Shown piece after piece: positions 42,501-49,797 of a stretch of DNA of 64,000 nt (position 1 is the first letter of the stretch; every line of letters starts with the position of its first letter). The stretch spans positions 13,620,501-13,684,500 of the forward strand of contig NC_021658.1 of NCBI RefSeq assembly GCF_000418325.1, given 5' to 3'. The translations under genes and the position numbers were made by a program. Source of the stretch: Sorangium cellulosum So0157-2. GTDB lineage: Bacteria; Myxococcota_A; Polyangia; Polyangiales; Polyangiaceae. The notes beneath the pieces are model-generated. The model was given only the letters and a program-made list of their open reading frames with translations. It was not told the origin of the DNA and did not search any database.

Positions 42501-42965
42501 CCGATCGGCCCGACATGCGACGTGGTGAATGCCTGCTTCTACTCCGAGGAAGGTGACACCGAGAATGCGGCACTGAGCCTCATGGCCGCCACCCCGGGTG
42601 CCGGCGACGCCAGCAAGCTTTATTCCAGCCTGAAGGGCGCGGGACAGGTTGGGAAGGCTGGTAGGATGGCTCAAGGCGCGGCTGCGACTCAGGGAGCCAG
42701 GGCAGCAGCGAGCGCCTTCCCACGAAGTTCGCTTCGTGGAGTTTCGATGAAATGGTTGCAGCGCAACAAGCCCAGCGGATGGCGTCAGGTTTCATCAGAC
42801 AATGGCCAAGGATGGAAATGGCTGGACGAAAATGGTGTTGAACGCCTCAGGTTTACACGACCAAACGGTTTGAGTCCATCGGCGAGTCAATGGAGTCGAC
42901 AAGCGAATGGCTATTTCCGTTGGCAGAATTCGGCGGGTGAATTCTGGATATTAATGGGAATGTAG
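36558..42965 (+). CDS. SpvB/VCBS/RHS-repeat lipoprotein toxin, C-terminal tip frameshifted
   Basis: This 2,135-residue protein starts at GTG 36558 with AAGGAG 6 bases upstream. It has a lipobox (LLAGC) near residue 18. Domain order: SpvB-like (about 80-310), FG-GAP/VCBS-type repeats (about 410-780, with repeated DxDxDG metal loops), long YD/RHS repeats (about 1050-1800), and the RHS core (LGWIDMQGRVYDPSLRRFLTSDP, near 1815). A Gly-rich linker, a pre-toxin region and a 73-residue low-GC toxin tip follow. The tip ends EFWILMGM, but adding one T near 42942-42944 continues it with 25 more residues and ends it at TGA 43022-43024. That stop overlaps the immunity start. The gene is probably frameshifted or misread at that point. 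Confidence 0.85.
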   Translation: MYNHRYLAWALAWLLAGCGTHQDGAERGDAPEPLSNVQEALEADFDDLAPPDSDIDPTDDPLDILNPPPPDPPAPPEELVMPADPIVPTSDRVGAIPATWAVEQGRATYRIPIEVPKGRAGMQPDLALSYESGDGNGPAGVGWSVTGLSSIKRCARTIATDGRPRGVNFDDKDAYCLDGQRLLHVPLHPAPPGAIEMRTERDSMARVLLYGGLADPTRFEVWGKDGRISTYERLAAKRIRPTTVTSGYVEENEIGVAWVLARVEDRAGNAITISYDTRQNSSAPFDFAYAPQNIEYTSRQGESPRRKVRFVYESNPDDQFRYISGVRLSQPWRLQRLEMYALGWRSPDTTLAWEYRLSYEESPTTGRSRLHRVERCGAEGSCLRAKVMEYDDRPLAFEAKPVAAHDAPKPHWLDSEPKPLVIDADGDGRDDLIYRIFGTNRDFGTPSYDDPTENSLWLRLGTADGLGAPIRLLAGAGVDDTLTFFVAASIKVDVNASGKMAFIAQGWGDHPSYQLLRFNPSTKRLDSAGLAFPGLIGTEGYRPLPAVAADIDGDGRADIVHHPMDESGEFNIHWNRAPSFNSLPQIIQGPVEACPTSQRVLDKTGDGRGDVLFGCGSKQLLTAADAGAIVVEDADDLYGDGDDLFVDMNADGLDDLVYPIYDDGVTGVRWNTGRGFGPVETVPNGPVPDTLQNTDEGLRTVDFNGDGRTDFVVFRNYPTREIEVSLSTSRGGYQPTIMLPFDSGMLFNNGDMPWGASRVGDFNGDGQTDLVHVNSTTSDWEVLLNRGVDADRVVAVRDESAEQPQVRFFYARVRPDSPATCVYPQVCQKRGVSVVQQLWENQGSQVAAFRRTIYGYRDLRYDWSSRKSLGFGEIRMWEPERPRETRITYDHTTRIDSRYPLAGLPSKTVVITPVLGPSVVGMPPATSAPTTRIVETAKQHAVKLLHSGLTYFVYPYAWTENEWEQAASIDWADFAWTHVSYAGSSMPSTRREQVGSQALDEFANVTQVATLTTGGQRHIVSTTYDNLTENWLIGLPRQRLETEYKNGSTPPAPRKVEWTYDERGLLRVIDIEKGHTNESIPISITYSRNPDGLPWMVVHSPVSGEDRRQYIDWGDASLGDERVFPKQRWTNVNGIDHSRWTVYHPATGDLIAEMDSNGVIVTRQYDEFHRLRAETPEGGAPTGVTYEALREGPLVTGTKATVARGGAVAAGRDILFWDELSRPIEMAHERFDGALASSRQSYDVLGRVVRTTRRATPEEAVQVTHYSYDSLDRLVEERRPDGSRNRYEHSLLETTSFDAEGREHRTTIDWDGRLVSSTRVAPEGTQTLRYVYEPFSLLGKVINESSGNLVLLEQRYDQRGRRRWHKEPVSAATTVTYNAFGEMVALADSMSTRTFERDAMGRVEEMVDADGETEFVWDTAAYGVGRLASSTSPDGVQKTFAYDAHGRPEATTWTIDGSSYVIQQTYDALGRVDLLEYPSVEGATGFQVKHRYNAHGYLHEVVRRLVAGNGSISSAVFLPIWRMNSRNSDDQPLSVQLGAAVETTYSYEPLTGRLDRVQTPGVYDLDYDYYLDGRVKRRYDRQSNRDETFGYDAREQLRWWELQTSTTSTRTDYSYDALGNVKEVFVDGTLREEYVFGPPYRPSEVRIGGAVADTLSYDVRGRLFSRGGPRAPMGVTFTEFDLPKLVVHGGGTTSFRYDADGKRVMKEGPSGTVLTLGRLYERRTEGAQTTHVFHVFAGGEEVAQHFVHPDGSSQDRFVQKDALGSVGVVLRPDGSVLSRNFHEPFGGRIDENGTPIAGLPLGISDVRTGFTGHEHDDELGWIDMQGRVYDPSLRRFLTSDPVIPSPLTAQGYNPYAYVLNDPLNLRDPTGFQPCDGTNCTPNTPETIAPPPGVTIDSDGTGTKEVNVFEDGEALLPEDDGSIEGSGGDGGASPGGGLGGAEGGPSSEGDRGELRFSIAPMTGADARLLLHTCLDACGFAPPPIGPTCDVVNACFYSEEGDTENAALSLMAATPGAGDASKLYSSLKGAGQVGKAGRMAQGAAATQGARAAASAFPRSSLRGVSMKWLQRNKPSGWRQVSSDNGQGWKWLDENGVERLRFTRPNGLSPSASQWSRQANGYFRWQNSAGEFWILMGM
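42721..42738 (+). other. Hairpin with TTCG loop at the toxin-tip boundary
   Basis: CACGAAG (42721-42727), loop TTCG and CTTCGTG (42732-42738) form a perfect 7-bp stem. It lies exactly where GC content falls and the variable tip begins. Directly after it, GGAG (42738-42741) precedes ATG 42747 by five bases in the RHS frame, so an internal start is possible. Confidence 0.6.
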
Positions 42966-43023
42966 TGAGTAAATCGAATCCGCTCTTCAATGAATTGACT
43001 CATATCGTGTACGAGGGGTTGTG

Positions 43024-43515
43024 ATGGTGCGCAAGGTCAACGATGCTCTGGATGCCCTCGGTAGGATTCTTGAGTGTCTTCTGATTTTATATCGGTACGA
43101 CGTTGCGGAGCGTGCGATGTGCGTGGTCTTTGACTACCCGGATAAAGATGTCGGAGCAGATCGTGCGTTTTTGCGTGTCCGGTTTGACGGGGTCTCGAAT
43201 TTTCGCCGAATTCCAGGCGAGTTCGCGGAGCTTCAGAAGTTCATTGAAACGTACTCCACGCGTGCGACCGGTGCGGCGACTGTTGTCCAGAATGTAAATG
43301 TCGATGCGTCGGGAAGGGCCATGCAAATCGCGTTGTGGTTTGGTCACAGCTTTGGGGGAATTTCGTTTATGTGTGACGGTGTTGCGGCAGAGACGCGAAG
43401 TGCTCGTGCAATACGTACAGGTGCCGACGAATGGGATTACCGAGATATTGACGATGGTGCGCGGGTCGATTTCTACGACCCTTTTGCGCGAAGTGCCGCA
43501 GCGGGAACTCTGTAG
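43024..43515 (+). CDS. Probable immunity protein for the RHS toxin
   Basis: This 163-residue cytoplasmic protein starts at ATG 43024 (GTG 43021 adds one residue). Its start overlaps the TGA of the restored toxin frame by one base (TGATG). It is acidic, has no membrane segment and shares the lower GC of the toxin tip. Segments include AMCVVFDYPDKDVGADRAFLRVRFDGVSNFRRI and WDYRDIDDGARVDFYDP. No family was recognised. Position and base composition support an immunity role. Confidence 0.65.
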   Translation: MVRKVNDALDALGRILECLLILYRYDVAERAMCVVFDYPDKDVGADRAFLRVRFDGVSNFRRIPGEFAELQKFIETYSTRATGAATVVQNVNVDASGRAMQIALWFGHSFGGISFMCDGVAAETRSARAIRTGADEWDYRDIDDGARVDFYDPFARSAAAGTL

Positions 43516-43565
43516 TCGTTCAGCGGCAGCTCTGCTGGGCATACCCGCTGTCATTCCACCTCTGC

Positions 43566-46130
43566 CTACACGCCCGCGGGACGCGCCGGCGGCGAGCCGC
43601 CCTCCGCCGGGCCGCCCCCCCCGCCGACGGCGCGCGGCAGCTCGACCGAGAAGGTCGCGCCGCGGCCCGGCGCGCTCTCCACCCGCACGGCGCCCCCGTG
43701 CTGCTCCACGATGAGCCGCACGATCCACAGGCCGAGGCCGAACCCGCCGTAGTGCATCACCGACGCCGCGCGCTGGAACCGCTCGAAGATGCGCGCCTGG
43801 TCGCAGGGCGCGATGCCGATGCCGCGGTCCTGCACGGCGAACCGGACCCGCTCGGCGTCGGCCTCGACGCGCACGTCGATGGGCGCGCCGGCGCCATATT
43901 TCACGGCGTTCGACAGGAGGTTCGTGATCACCTGCTCCATGCGGGCGCGATCCCAGCGCACGAGGACCTCCTCGCCCCCGAGCAGCCGGATCGACGAGCC
44001 CCGGCGCGGCCCCTCCTCGAACCGCTCGACGCTCTCGCGGAGCAGCGCGACGAGGTCGAACTCCTCGACGTGGAGCGGCAGGCCCCGCGCCGAGATCCGG
44101 GAGACGTCGAGCAGCTCGTTCACGAGGTCGCTCAGCCGGAAGGCGCTCCGGTGCATGGTCGAGAGCTTGGCGTCGAGCCGCGCCGCGTCCTGGGAGGCCT
44201 GACCGAGCCGGAGCGCCCGGCGCAGGCTCTCCACCTGGAGGAGGAGCGCCGTGAGCGGCGTCTTGAGCTCGTGCGACGCGATGGAGAGGAACTCGTCGCG
44301 CACCTCGACCGCCTCCTCGAGGCTCCGGAGGAGCCGCTCGCGCTCGTGCTCCAGCCGGAGCCGCTCGGTCTCGTCGCGGGTGTTCATCACCGCGCCCGCG
44401 GGGGCGCCGTCCGCGCGGCGCAGCGGGGACGCGCTCGCGGAGAGGACGCGCGCCGAGCCGTCCGGCCGCTGGACCTGCCAGCAGACGCTCTCCACCTTCT
44501 CCCCGCGCAGGGCGCGGTGGAGCGGCGTCTCCGCCGCGGGCGCCGGGGCGCCGTCCGGCGGGGCGGCGCCCGTCGCGCGCGCCCACGCGTCGATCGTGAG
44601 CTCCGTGGCCGGCCCGAGCTGCCGCTCGGCCTCCGGGTTCATCAGGCGGACGACGCCGTGCTCGTCCACCATGACGATCCCGTCGCCGCTCTGCCCGATG
44701 ATGCGCCGCAGGACCGCGTGCTCGGCGGCGCGCCTCGCCTCGCTCTCCCGGAGCGCGTCCTCGGCGCGCTTGCGCTCGATCCCGTGGGCCACCGTGACGG
44801 CGATCGTCCCGAGCGCGTCGAGCACCTGCTCGTGCAGGGGCCGCCGCGCGAACATCGCCATCACGCCGATGAGCCGATCCTCGACGAGCAGGGGGTAGCC
44901 GGCGAACGACACCATGCCCTCGCGCCGCGCCCAGCCCTTCTCGCTCACCTGAGGATCGCGGAGGACGTCGTTCGTGAGGTGCGGCCGGAGCTCCTTCGCG
45001 ATGCGGCCGATCTTGTAGCTGCCCACGGGGATGCGGCTGTGGGGGCCGTCGAGGTGCGTGTAGATCCCCGCGCTCGCGCGGAGGTTCAGGACCTGCGCGC
45101 GCTCGTCGAGCAGCCAGATGCGGGCGAACGCCGCGTCGAGGTGCCCCCGGATCGCCTCGGCGCAGCGCTGCAGGAGCTCGCGCATCGTCCCGGGGAGGGA
45201 CAGCGCCGCGCTCACCTCGGCCCGGAGCGCGCCCATGAGCGCCTGCGCGGAGAGCAGCTGCTCGCTCCGCTTCCGCTCGGTGATGTCCACGAACGTGACG
45301 ATGGCGCCGACGACCTCGCCTTGCCTGCGGACGGGGCGGGACCAGTACTCGACGGGGAAGCTCGTCCCGTCGGCGCGGTGGAGCAGCTCGCCGGCGAGGT
45401 GCGCGGACTCCCCGGCCCGGACCGTGCGGCAGATCCGGCACTCCGACTCGGGCAGCGGCGCGCCGCCCTCGCGCGTGTGGTGGACGAGCTGGTGCATGGC
45501 GCGGCCGACGAGCTCCGCCTCGTCGCCGTACCCGAGCAGCCGCACGCAGGCCCGGTTGGCGAACGTGCACCGGCACGCGCGATCGAGCCCGTAGATCCCT
45601 TGCTCGGTCGACTCGAGCAGCGCCTGCGCCCGCTCCTCGCTCTCGCGGAGCGCCTCCTCCGCGACCTTGGCCCGCGTGACGTCGACCGAGAGGCCGCGGG
45701 CGACCGGTTCCCCGCCGGCGGGGTCCACGCGGCGGGCGAGCTCGCTGCTCAGCCACACCGTGCGGCCGTCGGCGGCGAAGAAGCGGTGCTCGATGCGCTC
45801 GGTCGACCCCTCCGCGAGGACCTTGCGCGCCAAGGCGAGCAGCCGCGACCGGTCCTCCGGGTGCTGGTGCCGCCAGAAGAGGCCGTCATCGGCCGCCCAG
45901 CGCTCGGCGGCGTGCCCGAACAGCTCCCTCGCCGGCGCGCGCACCGTCGACAGCTCGAGCGCCTCGCCGGAGACCTCCCAGATCAGCGCGTCCAGCGCGC
46001 CGAGGGGCGCCGGCGCCCACGCGCCCTCGGCCGGCGCGTCCCGCTCGCCCTCGGCGCACGCCGGGCCCTGTCGGCCTGAGCCCGGTGCGCTCCTCGTCTG
46101 GCCCTGCGTGTCGCTCGCCGGACAGCCCAC
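43566..46130 (-). CDS. PAS-PAS-GAF-PAS hybrid-free histidine kinase
   Basis: This 854-residue protein has a GTG start. It carries three PAS-like domains, with PAS-PAC endings (VDVTRAKVAEEALRESEER, VTFVDITERKRSEQ), then a GAF domain (about 290-440) and a third PAS domain. HisKA has SIASHELKTPLTALL (His near residue 620), and HATPase_c has NLLSNAVKYG, DRGIGIAPCD and GGFGLGLWIV. No receiver domain, membrane segment or regulator gene is nearby, so it is an orphan cytoplasmic kinase. It diverges from the membrane kinase gene at 46359. Confidence 0.9.
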   Translation of the reverse strand: MGCPASDTQGQTRSAPGSGRQGPACAEGERDAPAEGAWAPAPLGALDALIWEVSGEALELSTVRAPARELFGHAAERWAADDGLFWRHQHPEDRSRLLALARKVLAEGSTERIEHRFFAADGRTVWLSSELARRVDPAGGEPVARGLSVDVTRAKVAEEALRESEERAQALLESTEQGIYGLDRACRCTFANRACVRLLGYGDEAELVGRAMHQLVHHTREGGAPLPESECRICRTVRAGESAHLAGELLHRADGTSFPVEYWSRPVRRQGEVVGAIVTFVDITERKRSEQLLSAQALMGALRAEVSAALSLPGTMRELLQRCAEAIRGHLDAAFARIWLLDERAQVLNLRASAGIYTHLDGPHSRIPVGSYKIGRIAKELRPHLTNDVLRDPQVSEKGWARREGMVSFAGYPLLVEDRLIGVMAMFARRPLHEQVLDALGTIAVTVAHGIERKRAEDALRESEARRAAEHAVLRRIIGQSGDGIVMVDEHGVVRLMNPEAERQLGPATELTIDAWARATGAAPPDGAPAPAAETPLHRALRGEKVESVCWQVQRPDGSARVLSASASPLRRADGAPAGAVMNTRDETERLRLEHERERLLRSLEEAVEVRDEFLSIASHELKTPLTALLLQVESLRRALRLGQASQDAARLDAKLSTMHRSAFRLSDLVNELLDVSRISARGLPLHVEEFDLVALLRESVERFEEGPRRGSSIRLLGGEEVLVRWDRARMEQVITNLLSNAVKYGAGAPIDVRVEADAERVRFAVQDRGIGIAPCDQARIFERFQRAASVMHYGGFGLGLWIVRLIVEQHGGAVRVESAPGRGATFSVELPRAVGGGGGPAEGGSPPARPAGV

Positions 46131-46358
46131 GTGTCAGGCTAGCATGGCCGCCGCAGCGCGCCGGTGGGTCTCCTGCGCTCGAGCCTGCGCGCCTTGGCTC
46201 CCCTCGGCGCGCACGGCCGATCCTCCGCCGGGGCTCCGGCGCGGCGGCGGCGATCGGCGGCCCAGCTCCCTCGAACCGCGCCGCGCCGGCTCGCCTGGCG
46301 GCGCGCGGGCGGCGGATCCGCCGCCTGCCCCGTGCGATCGGGGGCGACCTGGGCGAGG

Positions 46359-47954
46359 ATGGCGCCGGAGGGGCAGGGACACGCCGTGCGGCTCGGGATC
46401 CGGCTTCAGCTCTTGTTCGCGCTCGGCGCGCTGCTCGTGCTGGCGTTCGTGCCGCTCTTCTTCGCCGTCGCGAACCTCACGCGGGCCACGATGGTCGGCG
46501 CGCGCGCGTCGAGCGCCCGCGCGATCGGCCGCGCGATCGCCGGGCACGTCGCCGCGGCGCGGGCGAGCCGGTCGGCGCCGGAGCTCTCGCCGCTGCTCGA
46601 GGCGCAGCTCGGGCCGGACGGCGCGTCGGCGATCGGCGTCTACGACGCGGCGGGCGCGCTCGTCGACCGCGCCGGGGAGCCGGACGCGGCGGCGGCGCTG
46701 CCGGCCTCGGTGGAGGCGGGCGCGGAGGTGCTGAGGGCGGTGCGCACCGCGCGGGGCGGCGCGGTCCTGGTCGTCGTCCCGGAGCACGCGCGCGAGCCGG
46801 CGCCGCGCGCGGACGCGGCGCGCGCGGACGCGGCGCGCGCGGACGCGGCGCGCGACGCGGCGCGCGACGCGGCGCCCGCGCGGCCGCCGCAGGTCGGCTC
46901 CGTGGCCGTGCTGGTGCCGACCGACCCGTCGACGGTGCCGGCCGCGCCGCTCGTCCGGATCGTGGCGCTCTACACGGGGGTCGTGGCGCTGGCGCTGCTC
47001 GTGTTCGCGTACATCGCGATGACGCGCCTCGTGGTGCGGCCGGTCGACGCGCTGTCGGAGGCCGCCCGCCGCGTGGCCGGCGGGGCGCGCGACCTCGAGG
47101 CGCCGCGCGCCGGCGCGCGGGAGCTCGCGGAGCTCGGGGCGAGCCTCGCGCACATGACGGCCCGCCTCCGGGCCGACGAGGAGTCGCTGCGGGCGAAGAT
47201 CGCCGAGGTCGAGCGCTACGCGGCGGACCTGAAGAGCGCGCAGGAGCGGCTGGTCCGCTCCGAGCGCCTCGCGTCCGTGGGGCGGCTCGCGGCGGGGCTC
47301 GCGCACGAGATCGGCAACCCCATCGCGGCGATCCTCGGCTTCCAGGAGCTCCTGCTCGCCGGGGGGCTCACGCCCGACGAGGAGCGCGAGTTCGTCGAGC
47401 GGATGAAGCGCGAGACCGAGCGCATCCACAAGATCTTGCGCGACCTGCTCGACTTCGCGCGGCCGGCGGCGCGCGGCGCGGAGGGCGCCGGGGAGGAGCC
47501 CTCCGGCTCGGTCGCGGAGGCGCTCGAGGACGTCGTCTCGCTGGTCTCGCCGCAGAAGGCGTTCCGCGCGGTCGAGCTCGTGCGGGACGTCGCGCCCGAC
47601 GTGCCGCCCGTCCAGCTGTCGCACGGCCGCCTGGTGCAGGTGCTGCTGAACCTCCTCCTGAACGCGGCCGACGCGGTGCCGCGCGCCGGCGGGCGCGTCT
47701 GGGTGCGCGCGTCGCGCGCCGCGGGCGGGGGCGCGCGGATCGAGGTCGAGGACAACGGGCCGGGGGTCGCGGAGGCGGTCCGCGAGACGCTGTTCGAGCC
47801 GTTCATCACGACGAAGGAGGTCGGCGAGGGGACGGGGCTCGGCCTCGCGGTGTGCCGCGGGCTCGTCGAGGCGGCGGGCGGCGCGATCGGGGTCGAGGCC
47901 GGGGCCGAGGGCGGGGCGCGGTTCGTCGTGCAGCTGCCGGGTGCCGCGGGGTGA
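46359..47954 (+). CDS. Membrane histidine kinase with HAMP
   Basis: This 531-residue protein (ATG 46359; GTG 46386 also possible) has two membrane segments (about 12-35 and 200-225) around a periplasmic region of low complexity, then HAMP, a coiled coil and a kinase core. HisKA has GLAHEIGNPIAAI, and HATPase_c has NLLLNAADAVP, DNGPGV and GTGLGLAVC, as in ZraS/NtrB-like kinases. The periplasmic part contains DAARADAAR-type repeats and so is probably not a ligand domain there. No response regulator is adjacent. Confidence 0.88.
   Translation: MAPEGQGHAVRLGIRLQLLFALGALLVLAFVPLFFAVANLTRATMVGARASSARAIGRAIAGHVAAARASRSAPELSPLLEAQLGPDGASAIGVYDAAGALVDRAGEPDAAAALPASVEAGAEVLRAVRTARGGAVLVVVPEHAREPAPRADAARADAARADAARDAARDAAPARPPQVGSVAVLVPTDPSTVPAAPLVRIVALYTGVVALALLVFAYIAMTRLVVRPVDALSEAARRVAGGARDLEAPRAGARELAELGASLAHMTARLRADEESLRAKIAEVERYAADLKSAQERLVRSERLASVGRLAAGLAHEIGNPIAAILGFQELLLAGGLTPDEEREFVERMKRETERIHKILRDLLDFARPAARGAEGAGEEPSGSVAEALEDVVSLVSPQKAFRAVELVRDVAPDVPPVQLSHGRLVQVLLNLLLNAADAVPRAGGRVWVRASRAAGGGARIEVEDNGPGVAEAVRETLFEPFITTKEVGEGTGLGLAVCRGLVEAAGGAIGVEAGAEGGARFVVQLPGAAG
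46809..46875 (+). repeat. 15-bp and 12-bp tandem units in the kinase gene
   Basis: Three 15-bp units (46809-46823, 46824-46838, 46839-46853) are followed by two 12-bp units. They encode ADAAR and DAAR repeats in the periplasmic linker. The array keeps the reading frame and would vary easily in length. Confidence 0.85.
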
Positions 47955-47973
47955 GGGGCCTCGCTCGCCCGCG

Positions 47974-48966
47974 CTACGCGTCGAGCCGCGCCATCGCGTC
48001 GACGGCGGCGCGCCGGAGCGCCTCGGCCCGGTAGACGATCGCGCCGGCGTGCCCGGTGTCGAGCCACCGGAGCTCGCTCGACCTCCAGTGCGCGTGGAGC
48101 GCCTCGACCTGCTCGGCGAACACGTACCCGTCGCGGCGCCCGCCGACGAGGACGGTCGCGTCGGGCCGCCGCGGCGCCGGGTGGCGGTCGAGGTCGGCGG
48201 CGCCGAAGAGGGCGCCGAGCCGCGCCCGCGCCGCCGCGGGCCCGCCCAGCGCCTCGAACTCGACGCTGACGGACAGCATCCCCTCGGTGAACACCGGCAC
48301 GGCGCTGCGGCCCGCGCCGAAGACCGCGACCGCGAGCGGGCGCGCCGTCACCGCCGCGGCCAGCGCCGCCGACGTCCCGCCCATGCTGAAGCCGACGACG
48401 CCGATGCGCTCGTATCCCTCGCGGGCGAGGTGCTCGACGAGCGCGCGCGTCTCCTCGACGGTGGAGAGGTTCATCAGGAGGTGCTCGGCCACGGTGCGGA
48501 TCGCGGTGGCGCGCTGCCCGGGGGGCCGGCGGAGGCCGTACATCGCGTTCTCGAGGAGGATGACCTCGATGCCCTCGCGGGCGGCGAGCGGCCGGAAGAG
48601 CCGCGTCCGCGCGGCGAAGCCCTCGTCGCCGGAGGCCGCCAGCGCGACGTAGACCGGCCGGCGGCGCCCCCGCTCGGGCGCCCTGGGCGCGATGCGGCGC
48701 ACGAAGGCCGTGCCCGCGCAGGGCGGCAGGCCCGGGAGCGCGGCGGCGAAGGAGCCGTCGGTCACGTCGACGGGCCCGTCCGGCCGCGGCCGCCCCCAGG
48801 CGACCGCCGCGGCGCGCGGGGGCTCCGAGAACCGCGCGATGGTCGGGACCCGCTCGAGGACGCCCTCGTCGCCCCAGCCGGCCGCGAACAGCCGGCGGCG
48901 GCGGGACAGGACGGCGTGGGCGTGGTCGAGCCAGTGAACGGAGCGCGCGCGCACCGCCGCCCTCAC
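47974..48966 (-). CDS. ABHD18-like alpha/beta hydrolase
   Basis: This 330-residue protein has the alpha/beta-hydrolase nucleophile elbow GFSMGG, an acid in VGGRRDGYVF and a histidine in DTGHAG. The N-terminal part (VYVALAASGDEGFAARTRLFRPLA) and the segment ENAMYGLRRPPGQ fit the ABHD18 group. The substrate is unknown. Its start overlaps the MaoC-like stop by four bases (ATGA), so the two are coupled. Confidence 0.8.
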   Translation of the reverse strand: MRAAVRARSVHWLDHAHAVLSRRRRLFAAGWGDEGVLERVPTIARFSEPPRAAAVAWGRPRPDGPVDVTDGSFAAALPGLPPCAGTAFVRRIAPRAPERGRRRPVYVALAASGDEGFAARTRLFRPLAAREGIEVILLENAMYGLRRPPGQRATAIRTVAEHLLMNLSTVEETRALVEHLAREGYERIGVVGFSMGGTSAALAAAVTARPLAVAVFGAGRSAVPVFTEGMLSVSVEFEALGGPAAARARLGALFGAADLDRHPAPRRPDATVLVGGRRDGYVFAEQVEALHAHWRSSELRWLDTGHAGAIVYRAEALRRAAVDAMARLDA

Positions 48967-49361
48967 GCTCCTCCGTCGAGCACCACGCCCCGGGCCTGGA
49001 AGCGCATCACCTCTTTCCCGTCCTGGTTCCAGCAGCCGCCGCGCATCGCGAGGCGGACGCGCCCCGGCTCCTGCGCGACCTCGGTGATGGTCGCCTCGCA
49101 GCGGATCGTGTCCCCGGTGAAGACGGGCCGCAGGAACTCGAACTGCATCTCCCGGGCGAGGAAATCGATCTCGCCGCCGAGCCGGGTGGGGAGCGTCGCC
49201 GTGAGCAGGCCGTGCACGACGCGCCTGCCCTGCGCGTCCGGCTGCGCGTGATGGCGGCCGGCGTCGCCGGAGACGCGCTGGAACTCGAGGACGTCCTCGT
49301 CCGTGAAGCGGCGCTCGACCGCCGACACGTCGCCGACCTGAAAGGCACGCTCGCGCTTCAT
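48963..49361 (-). CDS. MaoC-like hydratase/thioesterase-fold protein
   Basis: This 132-residue hotdog-fold protein starts at ATG 49361 with AGGAGG 8 bases upstream. The motif VSGDAGRHHAQPDAQGRRVVHGLLTATL matches the MaoC hydratase helix, where D-x-N/H...H normally binds acyl-CoA. Its histidines are shifted relative to R-specific enoyl-CoA hydratases. EMQFEFLRPVFTGDTIRCEATI is typical of the family. It may hydrate or bind an acyl-CoA. The frame stays open upstream (see 49362-49797). Confidence 0.8.
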   Translation of the reverse strand: MKRERAFQVGDVSAVERRFTDEDVLEFQRVSGDAGRHHAQPDAQGRRVVHGLLTATLPTRLGGEIDFLAREMQFEFLRPVFTGDTIRCEATITEVAQEPGRVRLAMRGGCWNQDGKEVMRFQARGVVLDGGA

Positions 49362-49797
49362 CCCGTCATCCTCCTGCCTCGTGGAGCCGCCTCGTGGAGT
49401 CGAGCCTTCTTCAATCGTATCCATGACCGCACGTACAGCGTCGAAGGCTCGCTCGGCGACGTCAGCTGGGAGCGCCTCGACGAGAATCGGGCCTCCCGGA
49501 TCGCCGTCTACCATGCTGGCAGCGTCGATGATGAGGAGAAAGCCCTCTCTGCTCTGCGCGCCTGGGGGGCAGAAGATGATCCAGCCGCGCGCCACCCTTG
49601 TGCCATCGACTGGAGCTTCGACGTGAGGGCTGTCGTTGCCAGAGCACCAATCACGTCGATCGACCGAGAATGAACTGCCAAGGACGCCAGGAAAAGAACA
49701 AGATCTTGGCGTCCTTGGCCCGTCGGCGGTTTGAATTTCTGCTCTTTCGAGCGGCGTCAACCCGTTTGTCGCTCGAGACCTCGCCGGCGGGAGGCCG
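49362..49797. other. Open frame fused to the MaoC-like gene, no clear gene
   Basis: The minus-strand frame of the MaoC-like gene continues without a stop to 49814. Its upstream part reads RGWIIFCPPGAQSREG and FLLIIDAASMVDGD, which looks protein-like, but no family was recognised. A plus-strand frame (49212-49673) overlaps it with less convincing content. This could be a decayed gene fused in frame. Confidence 0.4.

Noticed and set aside
49212..49673. Plus-strand ORF opposite the MaoC-like gene
   Set aside because: It overlaps a well-supported gene, lacks a good ribosome site and has no recognisable family.
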